24,782 nt of DNA from positions 1-24,782 of IMG/VR virus record IMGVR_UViG_3300046002_000261; one strand, written 5' to 3'. Shown here one piece after another: positions 6,788-13,188 of this stretch. Made by a program: the position numbers and the translations under genes. How positions within the stretch are numbered: position 1 is the first letter of the stretch; each line of letters opens with the position of its first letter. This DNA is from a virus. The notes beneath the pieces were generated by a model. It saw nothing but the letters and a program-made list of their open reading frames with translations. It did no database searches and was not told where the DNA came from.

Positions 6788-7015
6788 ATGGAAGAATTTC
6801 GTTGTTTGGATTGTCTATCGACTTTTATGGAGGCGGAACTCCCCAGAAGGGGTTCCATTTGTTTTAAGTGCCACATCAAAGGTATTAAATGGGGATTCAC
6901 TTACGGCAAAGAGGATTTTCATGGACCTACAGTTGTTGAGCGTCAGCGAGAGCAGATGCGACAGGCTGAGTCTGCCGGCATAAAGGCTGAACCAGTCGGG
7001 CAACGGTGGGTGTGA
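6788..7015 (+). CDS. Small CxxC zinc-binding protein next to terminase
   Basis: The 75-residue protein has CLDC (6-9) and CFKC followed by His (25-29), giving a four-cysteine zinc-ribbon layout. A conserved-looking C-terminal half follows: FTYGKEDFHGPTVVERQRE (about 37-55), then AGIKAEPVGQRWV. I recall similar small proteins near terminase or portal genes of actinobacterial phages, but could not check this. The function is unknown; a structural zinc site with possible nucleic-acid or assembly role is the most one can say. It lies between the terminase large subunit and a small membrane protein, ends one base before the next ATG, and carries the shared GTAAC leader. Confidence 0.7.
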   Translation: MEEFRCLDCLSTFMEAELPRRGSICFKCHIKGIKWGFTYGKEDFHGPTVVERQREQMRQAESAGIKAEPVGQRWV

Positions 7016-7016
7016 C

Positions 7017-7232
7017 ATGGAATCAGTCTGGGTTCCCATTGTCGTCGCAATCATCATGGGACCAATTGTCGTCATATTACAACTACTCAGAAGAGAGAAT
7101 ACCGACCAGCATGCAGAGGGACGCACATTATTACGGCTCATTGGGGATAAAGTCGATGAAGTTGGCAGCAAGATTGATGCTCATATTGGTTGGCATGAAG
7201 GTATTGAAGACAGCGTTGAGAAAGAGGACTAA
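7017..7232 (+). CDS. Small single-helix membrane protein with charged tail
   Basis: The protein has 71 residues. The N terminus is an uninterrupted apolar helix (about residues 4-24, VWVPIVVAIIMGPIVVILQLL) directly followed by RRE and a long charged, probably helical tail (GDKVDEVGSKIDAHI). There is no signal peptidase site, so it should stay anchored with the tail on one side. Similar short membrane proteins beside phage structural genes are often annotated as holin-like or as DUF2746-type. I cannot distinguish a lysis accessory from an unrelated membrane protein. GGTGGG lies about 10 bases before the ATG. Its TAA shares its last base with the ATG of the portal gene, indicating coupled translation. 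Confidence 0.55.
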   Translation: MESVWVPIVVAIIMGPIVVILQLLRRENTDQHAEGRTLLRLIGDKVDEVGSKIDAHIGWHEGIEDSVEKED

Positions 7233-9115
7233 TGGCTAGGACATCTAATCAGGAACTTATTACTCGTTATCGCAAGAAGATTAACCAGTCTCGTCGTTGG
7301 CGGGAAGAAGAGAAATACGACGACCTTTGGCGTCGTATGATTGATATGTATCGTGGAAAGCATTATGTAAAGTCCTCAGAGGCTGACCAGTTGTTGGTTA
7401 ACATTGCTTTTGCAACTATCAACGTTATTGCTCCGGGCGTCAGTGTTAACTACCCAAAGATTACTGTTAATGCTCGTAAGTCTGAACAGGCTCCTAATGC
7501 TGTTGTGACTGAAGCGATTGTCAACTATTGGTGGAGACACTATGAGTGTCAAAAAGAATTTCGTCGTGCCGTTAAAGACACTTTGATTTGTGGTCATGGT
7601 TGGGTTAAGACTGGTTATCGTTTTGTTGAGAAGGATGTGGAACATGAGGTTTCTGATGAACTTGCTGATGCAAGTCCCCAGTCGATAACTGAGTCTGCTC
7701 AGGTTATTACAGAAGACCGTCCCTTCGTTGAGCGTATTTCCCCTTTTGATGTTTTTGTTGATTCTGATTGCACATCAATGTCTGACATGCGTTGGATTGC
7801 TCAACGTATTCGTCGACCTTTGTCCGATGTCAAAAAGGACAAGCGATACAATTCTGTTGCCCGCAATGATGCACAGCCTAGCCACTACTCTCGTTATGGA
7901 CTAGAGGGTGTTAGTGGTCGTGATAGACCACGACCATCATCTGAGCCTGAAGATACTTATGTTGAGATTTGGGAGTATTACGATATTGATGCAGGCAAGA
8001 TGTCTGTGTTTTGTGATGGTGGTGACAAGTTCCTTGTGAACCCAACTGACATTCCATTCTCTTTTGGTCATCCATTCGTGATGATTCCGAACTATGAAGT
8101 ACCTGATTATTTTTATCCAATGGGTGAACTTGAGGCTATTGAGCCTTTGCAGATGGAACTCAATCAAACTCGTACTCAGATGATGAATCATCGTAAACGT
8201 TTTTCTCGTAAGTGGTTGTACAAGGAGTCAGCATTTGATGCTGACGGTAGGTCAGCACTCGAATCGGATGAAGACAATGTCATGGTTCCTGTTATTTCCG
8301 AAGAGAGCATCAATAGTGTTGTTGGTCCAATGCCGGCTATTATTAGTCCTCCAGAGTTTTATAATCAGTCTGAATTGATTTCTAGCGATATTGACCGTGT
8401 TTCTGGTGTATCGGAATATCAGCGTGGTTCGCTACCCGAGATTCGTCGTACGGCGACAGAAGCCGGCATTATTCAAGATGCCGCTAATGCTCGTTCGTCA
8501 GACAAGCTTGCTTTGATTGAGCGTTCTATTGCAGAGGTTGCACGTCGATTGGTTGCTTTGGCTCAGGAGTTTATGACTGGTGAAGCAGCAGTTCGTGTTG
8601 CTGGAACTGGAGCCAAACAGGTCTGGTTGAACTTTGACCGTGACTATCTACAGGGTGAGTTTGATTTTGAAGTTGAGGGTGGTTCAACACAACCAGTCAA
8701 CGAGACTGTGCGACGTCAACAAGCTGTTCAGGTTGTTGACGCGATGGCACCTTTTGTCAACACTGGTATTATTGACATGGCGAAACTTGCTGGTTATCTT
8801 TTGACTTACGGTTTTGGCATCAAGGATGGTGCATCGTTCATTGTGCCACCTCCTCCACCTGCGCCTCCCGCCCCTCCTGCACCTGAACCACAGATGCCAC
8901 CACAGGCAATGCCGCCACAAGGTATGCCTCCTCAGATGCCTCCGCAAATGGCTCCGATGGCACCGCAGGGTATTCCACAAGGTATGTTGCCACAAGACAT
9001 GGGTGCAGGATTGCCACCAGAACTTGCATCATTACCTCCTGAGGTATTGATGCAATTGATGCAACAAATTCAGGGTGGTCAGCAATCACCACCTGGCATG
9101 CCACCACAAATGTAA
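7232..9115 (+). CDS. Portal protein (podovirus type)
   Basis: This 627-residue protein should form the ring at the capsid vertex through which DNA passes. Portal signatures are the helical N terminus (RRWREEEKYDDLWRRMIDMY), the IAFATINVIAPGV segment (about 58-70), a conserved GHGWVKTGY (121-129), a PFDVFVDSDC region near 170-180, and a long stem/wing with PIEPLQ-type helical pieces in the middle. The last 90 residues (from about 536) are Pro/Met/Gln-rich with many PPQM and PPQG pieces, an unusual extended tail for a portal. It lies downstream of the terminase and upstream of the scaffold, the canonical order. The start ATG is coupled to the preceding stop, with GAGG just upstream. The role is firm; the tail function is unknown. 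Confidence 0.88.
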   Translation: MARTSNQELITRYRKKINQSRRWREEEKYDDLWRRMIDMYRGKHYVKSSEADQLLVNIAFATINVIAPGVSVNYPKITVNARKSEQAPNAVVTEAIVNYWWRHYECQKEFRRAVKDTLICGHGWVKTGYRFVEKDVEHEVSDELADASPQSITESAQVITEDRPFVERISPFDVFVDSDCTSMSDMRWIAQRIRRPLSDVKKDKRYNSVARNDAQPSHYSRYGLEGVSGRDRPRPSSEPEDTYVEIWEYYDIDAGKMSVFCDGGDKFLVNPTDIPFSFGHPFVMIPNYEVPDYFYPMGELEAIEPLQMELNQTRTQMMNHRKRFSRKWLYKESAFDADGRSALESDEDNVMVPVISEESINSVVGPMPAIISPPEFYNQSELISSDIDRVSGVSEYQRGSLPEIRRTATEAGIIQDAANARSSDKLALIERSIAEVARRLVALAQEFMTGEAAVRVAGTGAKQVWLNFDRDYLQGEFDFEVEGGSTQPVNETVRRQQAVQVVDAMAPFVNTGIIDMAKLAGYLLTYGFGIKDGASFIVPPPPPAPPAPPAPEPQMPPQAMPPQGMPPQMPPQMAPMAPQGIPQGMLPQDMGAGLPPELASLPPEVLMQLMQQIQGGQQSPPGMPPQM

Positions 9116-9118
9116 CGA

Positions 9119-9136
9119 TAAATATATAACTATAGA
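9119..9136 (+). promoter_or_regulatory. Possible promoter before scaffold and capsid genes
   Basis: The 42-base gap between portal and scaffold contains an AT-rich run ending in ACTATAGAG (9128-9136). TATAAC (9125-9130) could serve as a -10 box. I see no good -35 hexamer at the right distance. ACTATAGA also resembles the core of T7/SP6-type promoters, but there is only one copy and no polymerase gene in the window. A promoter here would fit the need for high scaffold and capsid expression. Confidence 0.22.
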
Positions 9137-9157
9137 GCAACCCCTTGAAAGGACTCC

Positions 9158-9943
9158 ATGAGTGAAGTAGTAAGCAATGAACCAGTAGTAGAAGTTGCCC
9201 CCGAGTTAGAAAGCGAAGGACAAGCAGCAGCTGCAGGAGAAATTGAAAGCCTAAGTGAGCAGGAAATTGAACTGCTTCCAGTTGATGAGTATGGCGACAA
9301 ATATGTTGCCGTTCAAGTCAATGGAGAAGAAGTAAGAGTTCCACTTAAAGAGGCGCTTTCTGGATACCAGCGTCAAGCGGATTATACTCGCAAGACACAG
9401 GAACTCAGTGAGCAACGGCGACAAGTACAGTTTGGTGGCGCATTGCAAGAAGCCTTGCAAAACGACCCAAGGGGTACTTTGGAATTGTTGAAGCAACATT
9501 ACGGATTAGACGAGACACCCTTATCCCCAGAGGAAGAGGAACTCCAAGACCCGGTTGAGAAACAATACCGACAGTTAGAACAACGAGTCCAGGCTTTTGA
9601 ACATCAAAAGGCTGCTGACGAGTTGGAGCGTACTGTTGCTTCGCTGCAAGCGAAATATGAGGACTTCGATGCAAATGAAGTTGTTTCTAAAGCTTTGGCT
9701 TTGGGTTCAACAAATTTGGAGGCTGTCTACAAGCAGATTTCGTTTGACAGGGTGTACGAAGATGCGCAAGCTATTCGTCAAATCCGCTCTAAAGCGGCTT
9801 CTGACGAACAGACCCGCACTAGTGCTAAGCGTCAAGCGGGAGTTGTAAGTGGTGGCACAACATCGTCAAGTGCTGATGTTTCTGCTAAACCAATTACATC
9901 ATTGCGAGAAGCATTTGAAGCTGCAAAGCGTCAACATTCTTAA
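9158..9943 (+). CDS. Capsid scaffolding protein
   Basis: This 261-residue, acidic, helix-rich protein lies just before the major capsid gene. The N-terminal 45 residues are very acidic. Residues about 48-85 carry the motif VQVNGEEVRVPLKEALSGYQ followed by RQADYTRKTQEL, which I associate with scaffold proteins of many environmental podo- and siphoviruses. Coiled-coil-like helices occupy about 120-165 and the C terminus (about 240-261) ends in a short basic helix, ITSLREAFEAAKRQH, as expected for the capsid-binding end. The protein would guide procapsid assembly and then leave or be degraded; no protease domain is visible. GAAAGGA lies about 10 bases before the ATG, a good ribosome-binding site. 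Confidence 0.8.
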   Translation: MSEVVSNEPVVEVAPELESEGQAAAAGEIESLSEQEIELLPVDEYGDKYVAVQVNGEEVRVPLKEALSGYQRQADYTRKTQELSEQRRQVQFGGALQEALQNDPRGTLELLKQHYGLDETPLSPEEEELQDPVEKQYRQLEQRVQAFEHQKAADELERTVASLQAKYEDFDANEVVSKALALGSTNLEAVYKQISFDRVYEDAQAIRQIRSKAASDEQTRTSAKRQAGVVSGGTTSSSADVSAKPITSLREAFEAAKRQHS

Positions 9944-9967
9944 CGCTTAACCCAAGGAGATAACAAT

Positions 9968-10906
9968 ATGGTCGCTGCAAACAGCAACTTTGATAATCTA
10001 TTAACAACAACCCTTGCGAACTATCGCAAGACTCTCACGGACAACGTGTTCACTGCACGTCCGTTGACTTACGCCCTCATGGAAAAGGGTCGCATTCGTA
10101 TGCTTAACGGCGGTACGAAAATTGTTGAGCCACTGATTTATGGTCAGAACTCGACTGTTGGTTCGTACTCAGGTTACGACTCAATTGCGCTTACCCCACA
10201 AGAAGGCATTTCCGCTGCAGAGTTTGAATGGAAGCAGTACGCTGCTTCGATTTCAATCAGTGGTATTGAAGAAGCCAAGAACAACGGTGAGCAAGAAATC
10301 ATCAACTTGTTGGAAGCAAAAATCATGCAGGCTGAAGAGTCGATGCGTGAGTCTTTCAACACGATGTTCTTTGCTGATGGAACTGGCAACAGCGGAAAAG
10401 ACTGGAACGGCCTTGGCAACTTGGTTGAATCCGGCAACACCGTTGGTGGCATTGACTCCAACACTTACACATGGTGGAAGTCGTACGAGGACAACGATGC
10501 TGTTGCCTTGTCGCTTGCTGACATGGCAACTGCCTACAACAGCGTTTCGGTTGGTAATGACCACCCAGACGTGTTGTTGACAACTCAGACTTTGTTTGAG
10601 AAGTACGAAGCATTGCTTCAACCACAACTCCGTTACACGGACACTAAGACTGCAGATGCTGGATTCCAGAACCTGTTGTTCAAGGCTGCTCCAGTAATGT
10701 ACGATGTGCATTGCACCGCAGGAACGTTCTACTTCCTGAACAGCAAGTACATCACTTTGGTTGGTCACTCAGACAAGTGGTTCTCACAGACCGCTTTCAT
10801 TTCGCCTGAAGACACAGATGCACGTTATGCGCTCATCATGTGCTACGGTAACTTGACTGTACGTAACCGTGCAAAGCAAGGCAAACTGACCGCTAAGACA
10901 GCCTAA
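9968..10906 (+). CDS. Major capsid protein (HK97 fold, likely)
   Basis: The protein has 312 residues. It follows the scaffold by 24 bases and has the strongest ribosome-binding site in the window (AAGGAG, nine bases before the ATG). Codon use seems more selective here, with many GCC, AAC and AAG codons, as expected for a highly translated gene. The N-terminal part (about 1-75) would be the N-arm. Residues about 80-115 form the E-loop/spine region with EFEWKQYAASISISGIEEAK, and a long helix follows (IINLLEAKIMQAEESMRESFN). A glycine-rich stretch (DGTGNSGKDWNGLGNLV, about 137-153) is typical of the HK97-type coat fold. There is no N-terminal protease domain or delta domain. Several hundred copies should build the shell. 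Confidence 0.85.
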   Translation: MVAANSNFDNLLTTTLANYRKTLTDNVFTARPLTYALMEKGRIRMLNGGTKIVEPLIYGQNSTVGSYSGYDSIALTPQEGISAAEFEWKQYAASISISGIEEAKNNGEQEIINLLEAKIMQAEESMRESFNTMFFADGTGNSGKDWNGLGNLVESGNTVGGIDSNTYTWWKSYEDNDAVALSLADMATAYNSVSVGNDHPDVLLTTQTLFEKYEALLQPQLRYTDTKTADAGFQNLLFKAAPVMYDVHCTAGTFYFLNSKYITLVGHSDKWFSQTAFISPEDTDARYALIMCYGNLTVRNRAKQGKLTAKTA

Positions 10907-10936
10907 GTTAACTACTAGAAAACAAGGAGAAATATT

Positions 10937-11362
10937 ATGCCACTATTAGCAAATGATACACAGGGTGCGGTAACACGTCACCGTCTTGAGGAATATGTTG
11001 CACAGCGTGAAAAGGTTACAGCAGTAGCCATCACTGACGCAGCAGAACCAACAGCAGCACAACTGCTTAACAGCAAGTTGTTTGTTGGTACACCAACACA
11101 AGATACAACCTTCACCCTTCCAACTGCAGCACTTGTGCTTGCAGCGTTGACGGATGAGGCAGTTGGAACTTCGTTTGAGTTCACAATCGTGAACCTTGCG
11201 TCAGGGTTCCAATACACGGTAACTACGGCTACTGGTTGGACGATTACCAACGGTGGAAACATGGTTGTGTTTGATGGAACTTCGGCAACATTCCTTGCTG
11301 TTGTAACATCATCGTCAGCAGTGCAGTTGTACCGCAAAAACTCTGGTGGTGCAGTTAAGTAA
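10937..11362 (+). CDS. Probable capsid decoration / head fibre protein
   Basis: The protein has 141 residues. The N terminus (about 10-30, GAVTRHRLEEYVAQREKV) is charged and helical. The rest is beta-rich, with TFTLPTAAL, SFEFTIVN, YTVTTATGWTI and VQLYRK strands resembling the compact beta modules of phage decoration or fibre-tip proteins. It lies immediately after the major capsid gene, with a strong AAGGAG site 11 bases before the ATG, so it is probably made in high amounts and sits on the capsid. The role is inferred from position, composition and strand pattern. A short head fibre is an alternative. There is no signal peptide or cysteine. Confidence 0.5.
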   Translation: MPLLANDTQGAVTRHRLEEYVAQREKVTAVAITDAAEPTAAQLLNSKLFVGTPTQDTTFTLPTAALVLAALTDEAVGTSFEFTIVNLASGFQYTVTTATGWTITNGGNMVVFDGTSATFLAVVTSSSAVQLYRKNSGGAVK

Positions 11363-11378
11363 GTAATCTGATTCGGAG

Positions 11379-11400
11379 GGGTGGAGGCCACACTCCACCC
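11379..11400 (+). terminator. GC-rich hairpin after the capsid/decoration genes
   Basis: GGGTGGAG (11379-11386) and CTCCACCC (11393-11400) form a perfect 8-bp GC-rich stem with loop GCCACA. It is followed by TTCC and an AT-rich stretch rather than an uninterrupted T run. It may be a weak intrinsic terminator or an attenuator that lowers expression of later genes, or an RNA-stabilising 3' structure for capsid mRNA. The next gene has its own ribosome-binding site 20 bases after the hairpin. Confidence 0.55.
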
Positions 11401-11431
11401 TTCCAAATCTATTTAGTTTTAGGAGATTAAA

Positions 11432-11587
11432 ATGCCATACAATTATGCTCAATTAGATAGTCATGCAAGTGCAACTCCGAAGTCTGGTACTCCTACGGCA
11501 CCAGGTTTGTACGGCAAGAGTTCGACACCAGTCAAAAAAGATAAGAATTATAAAGTTCGTCCAAATTCAGATAAGACAGGAAAATAA
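11432..11587 (+). CDS. Short hypothetical protein (51 residues), possible virion component
   Basis: ATG 11432 lies seven bases after AGGAGA and the frame ends at TAA 11585-11587, two bases before the next ATG. The 51 residues begin MPYNYAQLDSHASATP and end in a lysine-rich tail (KKDKNYKVRPNSDKTGK). There are no hydrophobic helices or cysteines. The good ribosome-binding site and the exact fit between genes support it as real. Its basic, proline-containing, probably disordered character resembles the next gene's product, so the two may work together, for example as minor capsid or DNA-associated proteins. No family is recognised. Confidence 0.6.
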   Translation: MPYNYAQLDSHASATPKSGTPTAPGLYGKSSTPVKKDKNYKVRPNSDKTGK

Positions 11588-11589
11588 TT

Positions 11590-12252
11590 ATGGCTATGGC
11601 AAAGAAGATGAAGCCTGGTGTTGCAAAACGAGTTTCTGACCGTAAAGCATTTGTGTCTGAGAATATGGCATCAAAGGGCACTACTGCTAAGCAGGCTCGT
11701 CAACGTTTTTACGTTCAGACTCGTATGTCTGAACTAGAGAAGAAGACTGGCAAGCCTGTATCTGCTGAGAAGCGTAAGGAGCTTCAACAGAAGTTTCAGT
11801 CTGGTGATGTAGCCCGCAAGGGTTTTGCTGCTCCTAAGAAGAAGATGAGTGGTTCTAGTTCATCTAGTTCTGTTGCTCCTAAGGTAACTCCTAAAGTTCA
11901 ACCTCGGACCGATACTGAAGGTCGTATGGGTCCTAAGTCGTCTCCGAAGGGTCGTCCTGCTACTTCCAACATGCAGGGTATCCGCGGTTATGGTCGTGTA
12001 GACTCTAAGGGACGTACTGGAATGGGTGCCACTGCACCAAAGAGGAGTGGTATGGCACAAGCTAATCCACGTACTGCTAAATTGGTTGGTGGAGTTCTTG
12101 GTGGACTAAAATCTATTGGTAGTTCTATTACTCCTAATCGTGCTAATCCTAGTCGTGTTTCTCAGTCTGCTGCAAAGAACAGAGCTGATAAGGCTGCGAT
12201 GAGTGCTCCCAAGAAGACCAAAAAGTCGACACCTGCTTATAAGACAAAATAA
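11590..12252 (+). CDS. Very basic low-complexity protein, possible DNA-binding virion protein
   Basis: The protein has 220 residues and is rich in Lys, Arg, Ser, Ala and Pro, with few acidic residues and no cysteine. Residues about 1-80 appear helical (MAMAKKMKPGVAKRVSDRKA, then QARQRFYVQTRMSELEKK). From about 83 it is low-complexity, with a run of serines (SSSSSS, about 88-93), PKVTPKVQP, many Pro-Lys and Gly-Arg pieces and a Lys-rich end (APKKTKKSTPAYKTK). Composition resembles histone-like or DNA-condensing phage proteins, but that is inference. It lies between the decoration-gene region and the Cys/His small gene. AGGA lies about 10 bases before the ATG. No family is recognised. Confidence 0.65.
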   Translation: MAMAKKMKPGVAKRVSDRKAFVSENMASKGTTAKQARQRFYVQTRMSELEKKTGKPVSAEKRKELQQKFQSGDVARKGFAAPKKKMSGSSSSSSVAPKVTPKVQPRTDTEGRMGPKSSPKGRPATSNMQGIRGYGRVDSKGRTGMGATAPKRSGMAQANPRTAKLVGGVLGGLKSIGSSITPNRANPSRVSQSAAKNRADKAAMSAPKKTKKSTPAYKTK

Positions 12253-12259
12253 CGTATAG

Positions 12260-12281
12260 GTAACAAGTTGGGCTATTGGTG
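12260..12281 (+). promoter_or_regulatory. GTAAC leader element, copy 5 (Cys/His small protein)
   Basis: GTAAC at 12260-12264 lies 22 bases before ATG 12282. TAGGTAACA, GTTG and CTATTGGT are shared in the same order with copy 3 at 4935. The spacing supports ATG 12282 over TTG 12276 or GTG 12279. No Shine-Dalgarno match lies between the element and the start. Confidence 0.55.
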
Positions 12282-12497
12282 ATGAACCAATCAGCCAAAC
12301 TTGCTCATACTTTATACGGGGAGCCAACTACTAAGCACTCCCGTCTTGCCCATGCAGAAGGCGCTCGTCTTGCTGCTCCATCAGGTCCGTATATCGGGCG
12401 TAATCGTTGCATAGCCAAGGATGACACATGTGAGGGCCCAAAAGCCCGTGGGACAGATTTTTGTATCGGACATCTAAGGAATAAGGGTGAGGCTTAA
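12282..12497 (+). CDS. Small Cys3-His zinc-finger-like protein
   Basis: The 71-residue protein has a likely metal site at its C-terminal end: C43, C50, C61 and H64 in the arrangement C-x6-C-x10-C-x2-H (RCIAKDDTCEGPKARG, then DFCIGH). I recall this kind of R-C-x-A-K ... C ... G-x-x-F/Y-C-x-x-H motif in small proteins of many phages of Gram-positive hosts, where the function is unknown. The N-terminal half is basic with several His. Upstream TTG 12276 and GTG 12279 are also in frame; I prefer ATG 12282 by the shared leader spacing. Its TAA shares its last base with the ATG of the adaptor gene. Possible roles are nucleic-acid binding or assembly, not demonstrable here. Confidence 0.65.
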   Translation: MNQSAKLAHTLYGEPTTKHSRLAHAEGARLAAPSGPYIGRNRCIAKDDTCEGPKARGTDFCIGHLRNKGEA

Positions 12498-13186
12498 TGG
12501 CTATAACACTTACAACATTGCGTTCACAAGTTCGGGACATGTCCGACCTTGATGCAACTGACTTGTCTGATGCTGTTATTGACCAGTTTGCTCGTGAGGG
12601 GTTCCAACGCATTTATGCGTTAGAACGCCGTTGGCCGATTCTTCAAGAATCGTACACATTTAATACCGTTGCTAATCAACGTGAATATACCATATCTACA
12701 ATTGGGGATATTCGAGAAATCATTTCCGTTGTTGACACATCATCACAGGGTGCCAGGCTTAGTTTGATTGATTACAACGATGCTGAGGGTATTTGGTTGG
12801 GCAACTTGGATGTTGCCAGTCGACCATACTTTTATAGTTTTTGGGACAAAAAGTTACAATTGTGGGCTAAGCCAGACATTGTGTATCCAATTACCGTACG
12901 TGCTTTTAGGAATCCTGTTTACACATGGTTGACTGATGTTTCTGAAGAGATTGACCTTGATGAGTGGTTTCATGCGATTCTTCCTTATTTTGTTCTTGCT
13001 CGTGTTTATCAACGTCAAGAAGATTCAGAACTTTCCAGTATGTATTTGAGGTCTTTTGATGAGGGTGTTGCATTTGCTCGTCGCGACTTGATGAAAGCAT
13101 CAAGTGCGCAACCTGTTGTAATGTCCGGCGGAAGACAGTATCCAACTATGAAGCGTTGGCTGCAGACTCTTGGTAGGACTCTTTAG
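12497..13186 (+). CDS. Head-to-tail adaptor (T7 gp11 / P22 gp4-like)
   Basis: This 229-residue protein has the layout of the podovirus adaptor that docks under the portal and connects it to the tail nozzle. It starts with a helix (TLTTLRSQVRDMSDLDATDL). DAVIDQFAREGFQRIYALERRW follows near 25-46, the typical 'ID..in.gyq.i....rw' element, then a beta section (YTISTIGDIREIISV and others). The second helical bundle is near 155-200 (EWFHAILPYFVLARVYQRQED). Length and position before a nozzle-like protein agree. GGTGAGG lies upstream of the ATG, which is coupled to the previous stop. The product is a virion protein of about 12 copies in known podoviruses. The assignment is by pattern and synteny. 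Confidence 0.65.
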   Translation: MAITLTTLRSQVRDMSDLDATDLSDAVIDQFAREGFQRIYALERRWPILQESYTFNTVANQREYTISTIGDIREIISVVDTSSQGARLSLIDYNDAEGIWLGNLDVASRPYFYSFWDKKLQLWAKPDIVYPITVRAFRNPVYTWLTDVSEEIDLDEWFHAILPYFVLARVYQRQEDSELSSMYLRSFDEGVAFARRDLMKASSAQPVVMSGGRQYPTMKRWLQTLGRTL

Positions 13187-13188
13187 TT

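Noticed and set aside
9080-9091. 12-base match CAGCAATCACCA with positions 4-15
   Set aside because: A shared 12-mer is expected by chance in a window this long, and this copy is coding sequence at the end of the portal gene.
9128-9136. T7/SP6-like promoter core ACTATAGAG
   Set aside because: A single copy, with no similar sites that I can find before other genes and no polymerase gene in view; kept only as a weak generic promoter candidate.
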